A DNA stretch of 64,000 bases, taken from contig DASVTU010000004.1 of NCBI GenBank assembly GCA_036387415.1, forward strand, positions 1 to 64,000, given 5' to 3'. This DNA comes from DASVTU01 sp036387415. GTDB lineage: Bacteria; Acidobacteriota; Blastocatellia; Pyrinomonadales; Pyrinomonadaceae. The notes below the pieces were generated by a model. That model had not been told where the DNA came from. It saw nothing but the letters and a program-made list of their open reading frames with translations, and did no database searches. This document shows positions 1 through 9,004 of this stretch, in pieces; position 1 is the first letter of the stretch, and each line of letters starts with the position of its first letter. The translations under genes and the position numbers were made by a program.

Positions 1-983
1 CGAAGCTCGTCGAGTCCGATAGTTTCGTCCGCGCAGTCCGTTTTCACGAAGTGACGAATAAACGGGTACTTCTGTCGGAGGGCGCGACGGTTTAAGTCGA
101 AAGGATGCTCTTTGATCTTATTGAGCACGACGATGACAGGCGACTCGTCGCCGAAGCTCTCGATGAGTTTGAGCCAGTACTCGGCGTCCGCTTCTTCGCC
201 GCCGGCGCGCCCGTTCAGGACGAGCAAATAGAGGCTGCGCTGGGTGAGAAAGAACTGGTGCGTCGCGTGCATGATCTCCTGCCCGCCGAAGTCCCACACG
301 TTCAGCCGCACGTCCTCGTTGCCGTTGAGCCGGAGCGGCCATTCGGTGATGCGGATGCCCTCCGTCTTCTCCTCGCCAAATCTGAACTGATTATGTAAGA
401 GCCGGTTGACGAGCGAGGTCTTGCCCACCGCGCCGCGCCCCAACAAAATGAGCTTCGCCTCATTCAACGGACGCGGGCCGCCCCGCACCAGAAAGTAATA
501 GTTGAGAATCTCGGCGGGATTAGCTGCCTCCTCGTGGCGATACACTTGCCATTTAGCTCCAAGCACTTCGGCAGGTAAATGGAGCGCATTATTGCCATGA
601 AGATATAGTCTTTTGAGTGATTTGAGATTCTTAAGCGATTCCGGCAGTGCGATCAGTTGGTTGTAATCAAGATATAATCTCTTCAATTCAGTCATCCAGC
701 CGATGGACTCCGGCAAGGAGGCCAATCTATTACCGGAGAGGACTAAATCCTGGAGTTGAGTCAGCTGATAGATAGACTCCGGCAAGGAGGTCAATCTATT
801 ACCGGAGAGGTCTAAAACTTGAAGCTGAGTCAAATTACAGATGGACTCCGGCAGTTCGGTCAACTTTTCGCCAGACAAATTTAGGATTGCACCTTGATTC
901 TTCCGCGCTTCTTCGATGAGAGCAGCCACGCGGGCTGAGACGTCCGGCTTCTGTTGTGTTTGGCGGTGAGGTTGCTTGCTCAT
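1..983 (-). CDS. LRR-Roc (ROCO-like) GTPase, partial at window edge
   Basis: Reading from the ATG at 983 there are about 327 codons with no stop before the window ends, so the C-terminus is missing. Residues about 28-155 are leucine-rich repeats of 23 residues with a LPESI...L..L..L.LSGN.L pattern. They are followed by a Ras-like Roc domain: P-loop GRGAVGKTSL near residue 181, G3 motif DFGGQE near 231, and G4 NKIK near 286. In ROCO proteins the Roc domain is normally followed by a COR dimerisation domain, which would lie outside the window. Such proteins bind and hydrolyse GTP and act in signalling; the partner here is unknown. A weak Shine-Dalgarno (AAGGA) lies about 10 bases before the ATG. 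The LRR-to-Roc order and the three G motifs make the family call safe; the biological role is not visible. Confidence 0.88.
   Translation of the reverse strand, partial: MSKQPHRQTQQKPDVSARVAALIEEARKNQGAILNLSGEKLTELPESICNLTQLQVLDLSGNRLTSLPESIYQLTQLQDLVLSGNRLASLPESIGWMTELKRLYLDYNQLIALPESLKNLKSLKRLYLHGNNALHLPAEVLGAKWQVYRHEEAANPAEILNYYFLVRGGPRPLNEAKLILLGRGAVGKTSLVNRLLHNQFRFGEEKTEGIRITEWPLRLNGNEDVRLNVWDFGGQEIMHATHQFFLTQRSLYLLVLNGRAGGEEADAEYWLKLIESFGDESPVIVVLNKIKEHPFDLNRRALRQKYPFIRHFVKTDCADETIGLDEL
711..819 (-). repeat. Near-identical 69-bp LRR-coding repeats
   Basis: Two consecutive LRR-coding units share long exact stretches (for example CAATCTATTACCGGAGAGG near 723 and 792), 69 bp apart, that is 23 codons. 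The identity at the DNA level suggests recent duplication or gene conversion within the LRR array. Confidence 0.75.
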
Positions 984-1052
984 GGTCGTCAGTCCTTAAA
1001 AGAATTTAAGCCGCTCTTTCGGTTCTTCGCGCAATCCATATGACACCAGCAA

Positions 1053-1089
1053 AACGCCCGCGCCTTCGGAGTTGAAAGGCGCGGGCGTT
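1053..1089 (-). terminator. Intrinsic terminator after prkA
   Basis: A perfect 12-bp stem (AACGCCCGCGCC at 1053-1064 with its complement at 1078-1089) closes a 13-base loop. On the minus strand it is followed by GTTTTGC. It lies 38 bases after the prkA stop and before the start of the LRR-Roc gene, so it separates the two. Confidence 0.75.
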
Positions 1090-1126
1090 GGCGTTTGCAT
1101 GGTTTGCGTTGCGCGCGTCCCGGCGG

Positions 1127-3064
1127 TCAGCGCGAGAGGAGCGTGCCGACGTAGGTGAGGAGTTCGTTGGCGCAGACGGGGCAGTAGCCGCCGTCTTTGA
1201 CGAGGCGGTCTACGACTTCGTTAATGCGGCGCAGTTGATCGGGGTCGGGCGTGCGTGAAGAGGTGGTGATCTTCACGACGTCTTTGAGGTCGGCGAAGAT
1301 TTTCTTTTCAATCGCCTCTTTGAGCCGCTCGTGCGAGGTGTATTCGAACTGCTTGCCTTTGCGAGAGAAAGAGGAGATGCGGATGAGTATCTCCTGGCGG
1401 AAGGTGTTCTTCGCGTTATCGGAGACGCCGATCTGTTCTTCAATGCTGCGCATCAACTGCTCGTCCGGCTCCATCTCCTCTTCGGTGATGGGGTCTTTGA
1501 TGCGTTCCTTGTTGCAGTAGGCTTCGACGTTATCGAGATAGTTATTATTCATCGTGCGCGCCATCTCTTCAAAGGAATAGACGAAGGCGCGTTGCACTTC
1601 AATCTTGGCGAGTTCGTCGTACTCTTTGCGCGCCGCCGAGATGAGATTGAGATAACGCTCACGCTGTTCGGCGTTGATGCCCGTGTGTTGCTCAAAGCCG
1701 CTCTTGATGGTGCGGAGCGCGTCAATCGGGTTGATACACGTAACACCATCGCGGACGAGCGCGGACGAGAGACGATTGATGATGTAGCGCGGGCTAATGC
1801 CGTCCATGCCTTCGCGGATGGTTTCTTCTTTGAGTTCGCGCACGTCTTTCGACTTGTAGCCTTCGACATCTTCGCCGTCGTAAAGCTTCATCTTTTTAAC
1901 GATGTCTACGTTGGCGCGTTTGGGTTCTTCGAGCCGCGTCATGACGGCGAACATCGCGGCGACGCGCAGAGTGTTGGGCGCAATGTGGACGTTTCTGAGA
2001 ACTTCGGATTGGTTCAGAAGTTTGTAGTAGATGCGTTCCTCCTGCGAGACGCGGAGGTTGTAAGGCACGCGCACAAGGATGATGCGGTCTTGCAGGGCTT
2101 CACTTTTGCGATTGCCCGCGAAGGAGACGTACTCGTTTTCGTTGGTGTGAGAGAGGATAACTTCGTCGGCGTAAATCATGGCGAAGCGTCCGGTCTTGAT
2201 GTTCTGCTCCTGCGACAGGGTGAGGAGCGAATACAAGAATTTCTCATCCACCTTCAACATTTCGACGAACTCCATGACGCCGCGATTGGCGATGTTGAGT
2301 TCGCCGTCGAAGCGGTAGGCGCGCGGGTCTGATTCGACGCCGACTTCGCCGATGGTCGAGAGGTCGATGGAGCCTGTCAGTTCGGTGATGTCCTGCGATT
2401 TGGGATCGGAGGGCGCGAAGGTGCCGATGCCGACGCGGTGCTTCTCGGAGAAGAGAATGCGCTGCACTTTCACGTCTTCGTGGCGTCCGCCGTAGGTGTG
2501 TTCGAGCGCATAGCGACATTGCGGGCAGAGGTCGCCTTCGATGTAGATGCCGTAATGCTTCTCGATTTCGGCGCGCAGTTCGTGTGGAATCAGGTGGAGC
2601 GGTTCTTCGTGCATCGGGCAGTCTTTGATGGCATAGACGGCTCCCTGTTCGGTGCGCGTCCAGTCTTCAAGACCGCGCTTGAGCATCGTGACGATGGTGG
2701 ATTTGCCACCGCCCACCGGCCCCATCAAAAGCAGTATGCGCTTGCGAACTTCCAGACGCTGCGCCGCCGATTTGAAATATTCGACGATGCGCGCAATCGG
2801 TTCTTCGATGCCGAAGAGTTCGGCGGCGAAAAAGTTGTAGCGGGCAACTTCGTCGCGCGTGCCTTCGTTGAGTTTCTCGATGCCCGCCGCATGAATCATG
2901 TCATTGATACGTGCGTGGGAGAGTTGGGCGAGACGTTGGTTTTGCGAGACTAACTCAAAGTAATCGCGGAAAGAACCTTCCCACTGCAATAACTCATGTT
3001 CGCGGCGCAAGGATTCGAGTCGCTCGCTGATGTTAAATTTATGATTGCCATCCTGCTGTTGCAT
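1127..3064 (-). CDS. prkA: PrkA-type serine protein kinase / AAA+ protein
   Basis: The 645-residue protein matches the usual length and layout of PrkA (YeaG). It has an N-terminal AAA+ domain with Walker A GPVGGGKST at about residues 115-123, a Cys-containing segment near 185 (CPQC), a long PrkA-specific AAA region, and a C-terminal domain ending in a CPVC pair near 632-635. PrkA proteins are stress and stationary-phase proteins reported as Ser kinases and, in some species, as ATP-dependent proteases. They are often encoded with yeaH (VWA) and spoVR, but neither is a neighbour here. The ATG at 3064 follows a purine-rich GAGG. A promoter candidate lies about 330 bases upstream, and a terminator follows the gene, so it is probably monocistronic. 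Confidence 0.93.
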   Translation of the reverse strand: MQQQDGNHKFNISERLESLRREHELLQWEGSFRDYFELVSQNQRLAQLSHARINDMIHAAGIEKLNEGTRDEVARYNFFAAELFGIEEPIARIVEYFKSAAQRLEVRKRILLLMGPVGGGKSTIVTMLKRGLEDWTRTEQGAVYAIKDCPMHEEPLHLIPHELRAEIEKHYGIYIEGDLCPQCRYALEHTYGGRHEDVKVQRILFSEKHRVGIGTFAPSDPKSQDITELTGSIDLSTIGEVGVESDPRAYRFDGELNIANRGVMEFVEMLKVDEKFLYSLLTLSQEQNIKTGRFAMIYADEVILSHTNENEYVSFAGNRKSEALQDRIILVRVPYNLRVSQEERIYYKLLNQSEVLRNVHIAPNTLRVAAMFAVMTRLEEPKRANVDIVKKMKLYDGEDVEGYKSKDVRELKEETIREGMDGISPRYIINRLSSALVRDGVTCINPIDALRTIKSGFEQHTGINAEQRERYLNLISAARKEYDELAKIEVQRAFVYSFEEMARTMNNNYLDNVEAYCNKERIKDPITEEEMEPDEQLMRSIEEQIGVSDNAKNTFRQEILIRISSFSRKGKQFEYTSHERLKEAIEKKIFADLKDVVKITTSSRTPDPDQLRRINEVVDRLVKDGGYCPVCANELLTYVGTLLSR

Positions 3065-3502
3065 AGCCTCTTCTTCAAACCTCTTTAAGTCGGCTTCGCG
3101 CGCGTGGACGGCGTGGGGAAATCACGCCCTCGTTGTACGACCATGCCAGCAGCCTTTTCGCGTCGGACATGCGTGTGTCGGCGCGGGCTGTTGGGTAGTC
3201 GTTTCCGTTGAGGATAAAGCTTCGATGCGCGTCTATGAACGGCTGCGCTCGCGCGGGAAGCGCCCGCCGCGCCGTCGAAACTTTTCCAACCCTTCAATGC
3301 AACTGTTTTTCAAACGGGGAGACAATGATGAACCGCTTCGCTCGCGGAGGCGAGTCAAGGACTTCATCCACCCCTCGCTGCTCTCTAGTGGCAGTATACC
3401 ACAGGCGAAGGGGCAGCAAGTCAATGCTTATTTTCGCGCGACGGGCGGGTTCGCCTATTTCAAACGCGATTTAATTCGCGCACAAACTTGCGACCGAAAC
3501 CG
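3065..3502. other. Intergenic gap truB-prkA
   Basis: This stretch of 438 bases lies between the truB stop and the prkA start, both on the minus strand. I see no convincing protein gene. It holds the prkA promoter candidate at 3393-3424 and would therefore mostly be a long prkA leader. Confidence 0.5.
3393..3424 (-). promoter_or_regulatory. Candidate prkA promoter (extended -10)
   Basis: On the minus strand TTGACT (3424-3419) is followed after 20 bases by TGG-TATACT (-10 at 3398-3393). The spacer is longer than ideal, but the TGn extension compensates. The implied prkA leader is about 320 nt. Confidence 0.35.
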
Positions 3503-4504
3503 CTACTCGTCGTCCGCCGTCGCCAGCATCACGCGCGGCTTGAGTTCGGCGCTCGACGCGCTGTAGACGCCGACCGCAATCAAACTTCCGCGCCCGTCGC
3601 GCAGACGCACATGCGTGCCGTCCGTCCATCCCGCGTCCGCCGCCGTGCTGCTGCTCAAACGCACCGCCGCGCCGTGGCGCGCACGCCGCGCTTCCTCGTC
3701 GCTTAGATGCAGAAACGGCATCCAAGAGAGCGCCGCGTCGGGAGAAACAAGAATTTGCGCCAACGCGCCCGCGTCGCCCGTCGCTGACGACTCTTTCTCT
3801 GTCAACTCCTTCAAACCGTCCAGACTCGACGCATCTTCGATGCGAAATTCGCCCGCGCGCGTGCGCCTGAGCGCGGCAAGATGCGCGCCCGTGCCGAGTC
3901 GTTCTCCGACGGATTCGGCGAGCGTGCGGACGTAGGTTCCGGCGGAACAGATGACGCGCACATCCATGTCGCACGTCCCGTCCGCGCCGCGCCGCAGCAA
4001 CTCCCCTTCGTGCTTCCGTGCGACAAACTCGCGAACTACGACGCGCACCGCACGCCGCTCAATCTCCTCGCCCCGTCGCGCCAACTCGTACAACTTTTGT
4101 CCCTTCACCTTCTTCGCTGAATACATCGGCGGCACTTGCAGAATCTCGCCGCGCAAGCACGCCAACGCCGCCTCGATGCGCGCCTCGTCGAATTCCGCAC
4201 AATCTCCGACAGCAGCCCCTTCATCTTCCGTCGCACTCGTCTCGCGCCGCGCGCCCGTCAAGTCGCCCGTCTCCGTCGCGTAGCCGAAACGCACCACCGC
4301 CTCATACTCCTTCTCAGCTCCCGCGAGAAACTGCGCCAGACGCGTCGCGCGACCGACAAGGACGACCAGCACGCCCGTCGCAAACGGGTCGAGCGTGCCC
4401 GTGTGCCCCACGCGACGTTCACGCAACAGACGACGCACGCGTGCCACCACATCATGCGAAGTCCATCCCGCAGGCTTATCCACGATTAAGATTCCGTCCG
4501 TCAT
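3503..4504 (-). CDS. truB: tRNA pseudouridine(55) synthase TruB
   Basis: TruB isomerises U55 to pseudouridine in the T-loop of tRNAs. The N-terminus carries the family signature GILIVDKPAGWTSHDVV, then HTGTLDPFATGVL with the catalytic Asp, and further on the YEAVVRFGYATETGD strand. The C-terminal part (about residues 250-333) is the second TruB domain. The ATG at 4504 is preferred over a TTG four codons upstream because GGAG sits 6 bases before it. It is divergent from recX with only a 45-base gap. Length (333 residues) is normal for the family with a C-terminal extension. Confidence 0.93.
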   Translation of the reverse strand: MTDGILIVDKPAGWTSHDVVARVRRLLRERRVGHTGTLDPFATGVLVVLVGRATRLAQFLAGAEKEYEAVVRFGYATETGDLTGARRETSATEDEGAAVGDCAEFDEARIEAALACLRGEILQVPPMYSAKKVKGQKLYELARRGEEIERRAVRVVVREFVARKHEGELLRRGADGTCDMDVRVICSAGTYVRTLAESVGERLGTGAHLAALRRTRAGEFRIEDASSLDGLKELTEKESSATGDAGALAQILVSPDAALSWMPFLHLSDEEARRARHGAAVRLSSSTAADAGWTDGTHVRLRDGRGSLIAVGVYSASSAELKPRVMLATADDE

Positions 4505-4549
4505 TAAATTCTCCAATTTGCCGCGCGCTTGGCCGTCAGGTTAGAGTAG

Positions 4550-5149
4550 TTGACGAAGATGTACAAACGTAAAAGAAGACGTGCCGTGAACGCGGGCGAA
4601 GGGGAAGCGCCGGAGCGTCCGCGTGCGCCGCTCGACCCGCAGAAGGCGCGCGAGCGGACGCTGCAACGCGCCGTCAAACTGCTCGCCGCCAAGCCGCGTT
4701 CCGTCGCCGAACTGCGCAACCGCCTGCTGGAAAAAGAGTGGACAGACGAAGCGGCGGTCGATTATGCGCTCGCACGGCTCAGCGAATACGGTTATCTGGA
4801 CGATGAACGTTTCGCCGTCGGGTTCGCTTCCTACCGCGTCAAAATGAAGCCCGTCGGACGCCAACGCCTCGCGCGCGATCTTCAGATGAAGAAAGTGCCG
4901 CGCGAAACCGCCGCCGCCGCGCTCGATCTCGTCTACGAAGAGATGCCCGAAGAGAAGTTGATTGACGACGCGATTGCCAAACGCACGCGCCTGCGCGGTC
5001 GCCCCACCACCCGACAGGAAACCAAAAGTCTCTTCGACCACCTCCTCCGTCGCGGCTTCTCCTACGAACTTGTCATACGCAAAGTGCGCGAAGCCTCCGC
5101 ATCAAACATTGATGAAGATGATGCTGATTCAGCATCAGACGAAACCTGA
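4550..5149 (+). CDS. recX: Regulatory protein RecX
   Basis: RecX binds and restrains RecA filaments. The 199-residue protein has a basic N-terminal extension (KRKRRR) and then the three tandem three-helix repeats of the family: AVKLLAAKPRSVAELRNRL, the LSEYGYLDDERFA segment and the C-terminal HLLRRGFSYELVIRKV helix. The first possible start is TTG at 4550; an ATG at 4559 (codon 4) is equally plausible. It is divergent from truB. A heptad hairpin starts 6 bases after its stop codon and separates it from alaS. Confidence 0.9.
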   Translation: MTKMYKRKRRRAVNAGEGEAPERPRAPLDPQKARERTLQRAVKLLAAKPRSVAELRNRLLEKEWTDEAAVDYALARLSEYGYLDDERFAVGFASYRVKMKPVGRQRLARDLQMKKVPRETAAAALDLVYEEMPEEKLIDDAIAKRTRLRGRPTTRQETKSLFDHLLRRGFSYELVIRKVREASASNIDEDDADSASDET

Positions 5150-5154
5150 CAGAC

Positions 5155-5217
5155 GATTGCGGAATGCGGATTCACAAACAGAATTGTTTTCCAATCCGAA
5201 ATCCGCATTCCGCAATT
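5155..5217. repeat. Heptad inverted repeat, family A (element A1)
   Basis: The left arm GATTGCGGAATGCGGATT (5155-5172) pairs at 17 of 18 positions with 5200-5217. The loop of about 27 bases contains an extra AATCCG unit. The units are degenerate heptads (GATTGCG, GAATGCG). It lies between recX and alaS, 6 bases after the recX stop. Confidence 0.9.
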
Positions 5218-5274
5218 GGTAATCCTGCGTGCTACACTTTTATCCAAATTGAGTAGAGGAAGTTTAATTTTCAA

Positions 5275-7971
5275 ATGATGACCGGAAACGAAATTCGTGA
5301 GACTTTTCTGAAATATTTTGAGCGCGAGGGACACACGCGCGTCGCTTCGAGTCCACTTTTGCCCGCCAACGACCCGACGCTGCTGTTCGCCAACGCCGGG
5401 ATGAACCAGTTCAAGGATGTCTTTCTCGGCGTCGATGAACGTCCTTACAAACGCGCCGTCTCGGTGCAGAAGTGTCTGCGCGCGGGCGGCAAACATAACG
5501 ACCTCGACGACGTGGGCGACAACACGCATCACACCTTCTTCGAGATGCTCGGCAATTTCTCCTTCGGCGATTACTACAAACGCGACGCCATCCGTTTCGC
5601 CCTCGACCTCCTCCTGAACGGCTACCGGATGCCGCTCGAACGTCTCTGGTTCACCGTCTATAAGGATGATGACGAATCAATCGAACTGTGGGTTGAAGCG
5701 GGCGTCGCGCGCGAACGCATCCTGCGCTTCGGTGAGAAGGATAATTTTTGGCAGATGGGCGACACAGGCCCCTGCGGCCCCAACAGCGAAATCAATTACT
5801 ACACGGGCGAACACCCGGAAGACCCCGAATTTAACCGCGCCGAATACGTCAATCAGGACGGCAGCCCGACGGTCGAAATCTGGAATCTCGTCTTCATGCA
5901 ATACGACCGCCAACCGGACGGCACGCTCGTCCCGCTCCCTAAACCTGCGGTTGATACGGGCGCGGGCTTCGAGCGTATCACCTCCGTCATGCAGGGCGTG
6001 CCCAACAACTACGAGACCGACATCATCCGTCCGCTTCTCGACTTCACCGCCGAACTCGCGGGGCGTGCCTACGAGCAAGACACGAAGGCGGGCTTCGCCA
6101 TGCGCGTCATCGCCGACCATGCACGCGCCACCGCCTTCTCCATCGCCGACAACATTCTCCCCGGCAACGAAGGGCGCAACTACGTCATACGCAAAATCAT
6201 GCGCCGCGCCATCTATCACGGACGCCACGCACTCGGCTTCGATGGGCTTTTCTTTCATCAAGTGACTGCGCGCGTCGTTGAACTGATGCGCGCCGCCTAT
6301 CCTGAACTCGAAGCCTCGCGCGACTTCATCGAGCGCATGGTCAAACTCGAAGAAGAACGCTTCGGCTCGACGTTGACCGTCGGACTTCAAAAACTAGACG
6401 CGCTCTTTTCCACCACGCCCGACGGCGCGCTGCCCGACTACAAAGAACTTGCGCGCGTCTACGACACCTTCGGCACGCCGCGCGACCTCATTCGCGTCAG
6501 CCTCGAAGAACGCGGCTTCAAACTCGACGAGACCAACTTCAACGAGCAGTTCGACACGGCCTTGCGCGACATTCAACGCAAGAGCGCACGCACGCACGAA
6601 GCGGCACATGCCAAGACAAAACCCGTCTATGCAAACGTGGCCGCGCGCACGGGGCAGAGCGAGTTTCGCGGTTACGATGAGACAAAAACGGATGGCGCAC
6701 GCATCGTTGCGCTCATCAACGGCGACGGAGAGGTTGAGGAACTGCGCGCAGGCGACGAAGGCGAAATCGTGCTCGAACAAACGCCCTTCTATGCCGAAGC
6801 GGGCGGGCAAGTTGGCGACACGGGCATCCTCTTTAATGCGAACGCCCACGTCATCGTCAACGACACGATTGCGCCCGCGAGCGGTCTCATCGTTCATCGC
6901 GTCGCGGTCGAGCGTGGGAGTTTGCGCGTGGGCGACGTTGTGACGGCGCATGTTGACGTGGAGAAACGCGATGCGACGCGGCGTAATCACACGGCGACCC
7001 ATCTCCTCCATGCCGCTCTGCGAGAAGTTTTGGGAACGCATGTCAAACAGGCCGGTTCGCTCGTCGCGCCGAATCGTCTGCGTTTCGATTTCACCCATTT
7101 TCAACCCCTGACGCGCGACGAGATTGCCGAACTCGAACGTCTCGTCAATTATGAAATCCTTCGCAACGAGCGCGTCCAGACCGACATTCTTTCGCTCGAT
7201 GAAGCGATGCAATCGGGCGCGATGGCGCTGTTTGGCGAGAAATATGCGGAGAAAGTGCGTGTGTTGACGGTGCCGGGCGTTGAGGGTCAGCCGTTCTCGC
7301 GCGAACTCTGCGGCGGCACGCACGTCCGCGCGACGGGCGACATCGGTCTGTTCAAAATCGTCCGCGACGAATCAATCGCTTCCGGCACGCGACGGCTCGA
7401 AGCCGTGACGGGCGCTGACGCGCTCACGCGTTTTCGTGAGACGGAAGCCCTCGTTGACCAAATCGCGGGCGAACTCCGCGCCTCGCGCACGGAGATTCCG
7501 GCAGCGGTCGAAAAACTTCAAGAGGAACTCAAACGCGCGCGGCGCGAGGCCGACGAGTTGCGCCTGAAACTCGCGATGGGCGCAGGAAGTGCGGCGTCGA
7601 ACGGCGGCGAGGCGCGTGAGGTGGCGGGAGGCGTGCGCGTCGTGGCGCGCGAGGCGAGCGACCTCGACGCGGCGGCGCTACGGCAGTTGTCGGACACGCT
7701 TTTGGAGCAACTGAAATCCGGCGTCGTCGTGCTCGGACGCCGCGCAGACGGCAAGGCGTCGCTCATCGTGCGGACTTCGCATGATTTGTCGAAACGCATT
7801 CCGGCGGGGCAGGTCATACGCGAACTCGCGCCCATCATTGGCGGGCGCGGCGGCGGCAAACCCGACATGGCCGAGGGCGGCGGCTCCGAACCGCAAAAAC
7901 TTTCAGAGGCTCTCGAAGCAAGCTACGCCGTCATTGAGCGTCTGCTCGAAGCGCAGGGCGCGTCCGCATAG
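5275..7971 (+). CDS. alaS: Alanyl-tRNA synthetase
   Basis: AlaS charges tRNA-Ala in the cytoplasm and edits mischarged Ser/Gly. The 898-residue protein is full length. The class II catalytic core opens with IRETFLKYFEREGHTRV and contains NAGMNQFKDVFLG and the motif 2 region. The editing domain has the zinc-binding HTATHLLHAAL and CGGTH motifs (near residues 570 and 680), and the C-Ala domain ends with GGRGGGKPDMAEGGG, which is diagnostic. Two consecutive ATG codons begin the frame; GAGGAAG lies about 15 bases upstream. It is a single housekeeping gene with a long hairpin after it. Confidence 0.97.
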   Translation: MMTGNEIRETFLKYFEREGHTRVASSPLLPANDPTLLFANAGMNQFKDVFLGVDERPYKRAVSVQKCLRAGGKHNDLDDVGDNTHHTFFEMLGNFSFGDYYKRDAIRFALDLLLNGYRMPLERLWFTVYKDDDESIELWVEAGVARERILRFGEKDNFWQMGDTGPCGPNSEINYYTGEHPEDPEFNRAEYVNQDGSPTVEIWNLVFMQYDRQPDGTLVPLPKPAVDTGAGFERITSVMQGVPNNYETDIIRPLLDFTAELAGRAYEQDTKAGFAMRVIADHARATAFSIADNILPGNEGRNYVIRKIMRRAIYHGRHALGFDGLFFHQVTARVVELMRAAYPELEASRDFIERMVKLEEERFGSTLTVGLQKLDALFSTTPDGALPDYKELARVYDTFGTPRDLIRVSLEERGFKLDETNFNEQFDTALRDIQRKSARTHEAAHAKTKPVYANVAARTGQSEFRGYDETKTDGARIVALINGDGEVEELRAGDEGEIVLEQTPFYAEAGGQVGDTGILFNANAHVIVNDTIAPASGLIVHRVAVERGSLRVGDVVTAHVDVEKRDATRRNHTATHLLHAALREVLGTHVKQAGSLVAPNRLRFDFTHFQPLTRDEIAELERLVNYEILRNERVQTDILSLDEAMQSGAMALFGEKYAEKVRVLTVPGVEGQPFSRELCGGTHVRATGDIGLFKIVRDESIASGTRRLEAVTGADALTRFRETEALVDQIAGELRASRTEIPAAVEKLQEELKRARREADELRLKLAMGAGSAASNGGEAREVAGGVRVVAREASDLDAAALRQLSDTLLEQLKSGVVVLGRRADGKASLIVRTSHDLSKRIPAGQVIRELAPIIGGRGGGKPDMAEGGGSEPQKLSEALEASYAVIERLLEAQGASA

Positions 7972-8042
7972 GACGACGAACACGAACGACGTTAAGCGTG
8001 GTGAACTCCGAGACGAAGTTGCACCACCGAAGCGAAGCGGTA

Positions 8043-8120
8043 AGAGGGGCAGAGGACTTGCCTAACGAACGCGTGGCGACGAAAGACACGCGTTTCGTAA
8101 GACGAATCCTCTGCCCCTCT
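8043..8120 (+). terminator. Long hairpin after alaS
   Basis: AGAGGGGCAGAGGA (8043-8056) pairs perfectly with 8107-8120. A second inner stem brings ACGAACGCGTG together with CACGCGTTTCGT. AATTTGTTGT follows on the plus strand. It is probably the alaS terminator, although the T-tract is weak. Confidence 0.6.
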
Positions 8121-8220
8121 AATTTGTTGTGTGCCGGACGTTTAACTAAAAATACTGTTTCAGTCGCGCACGTCGCGGCGTCGAAATCTTGAACTGTCAA
8201 CGGTGCGGCTAGAAAGCCTT

Positions 8221-8592
8221 TTACATGGCGTTCTTGTTTCCGATTTGCGGCATTGATTTCTGCTTATCCGTCAGAGTGATATTCATCTTCTCCAACGTGG
8301 CGCGATTGAGCGTGCCCGTCACCTTGAGACCTTCCGCTTCCTGATATTTCTTCAGACCAACGCGCGTGTCGGCGTCGAGTTTGCCTGTCGCTTCGCCGTG
8401 GTAGAGAGCGCGTTGCTTGAGCATCGACTGTGCCTGTTTGATTTGGTCTTTGGTGGCGCGAAAGATGGGGCCGGTTTTTCGAGCGACGTTGGAATTTGCG
8501 GCGTTGGTTGCGGAACTGCTGCTGTTTTGTTGTGACGAGACCGCGACAGAAAAAGTAGACAAAACGACGAGGAGCATCAAGATTTTCTTCAT
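8221..8592 (-). CDS. Secreted peptidoglycan-binding domain protein
   Basis: The 123-residue protein starts at the ATG at 8592, which has AGGAGAACCTCC just upstream; a longer frame further upstream lacks such a signal. Residues 1-20 (MKKILMLLVVLSTFSVAVSS) are a signal peptide, followed by a short Ser/Asn/Ala-rich linker. Residues about 45-105 form one PG_binding_1 repeat (QIKQAQSMLKQRALYHGEATGKLDADTRV...L.KYQ..EGL...GTLNRATLEK), a fold that anchors proteins to the cell wall. No catalytic domain is present, so it is likely a structural or accessory wall protein. It is divergent from the lytic transglycosylase gene. Confidence 0.82.
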   Translation of the reverse strand: MKKILMLLVVLSTFSVAVSSQQNSSSSATNAANSNVARKTGPIFRATKDQIKQAQSMLKQRALYHGEATGKLDADTRVGLKKYQEAEGLKVTGTLNRATLEKMNITLTDKQKSMPQIGNKNAM

Positions 8593-9004
8593 GGAGGTTC
8601 TCCTGAGCGAGGCACGCTTGTGGGGAACGCGCTTTGGGTGAGACGCGTCTGTGGGGACGCGCGTCGGTTTCCGGGCGGGTTGGGTTTGGTGTGCGCTCTC
8701 GATTTCGGAGCGCACCAATCATACATGTGCTGTCAAGACCTCCGACGAAAACCCTCGCGCCAACCCCTGCGAAGCACCTTCGACGTGTCACGCCGCGTCT
8801 TCAAATAATAGATAAAACTAAAGTTAAACAGTTAAACAAAATCCTTGCCGTGGTTCGTGTGGCGTGTTATGCTGTTTTTAGCGTCGGCGAGAGACGCTTT
8901 TGAAATTCCCGAAGCAGCGATTCCATCCACGCGGCCTGACTGTCTCACGCGCGACCACGAAAAAAAGCGTCGAGCCACAGCCGCCACCGTCGGTTTTACC
9001 CTCC
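8593..9004. other. Divergent intergenic region
   Basis: This gap between the peptidoglycan-binding protein (minus) and the transglycosylase (plus) holds a good plus-strand promoter at 8845-8873. I see no further gene. Confidence 0.5.
8845..8873 (+). promoter_or_regulatory. Candidate sigma70 promoter of the transglycosylase gene
   Basis: TTGCCG (8845-8850) and TATGCT (8868-8873) are 17 bases apart. They imply a leader of about 125 nt before the ATG at 9005. Confidence 0.5.
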
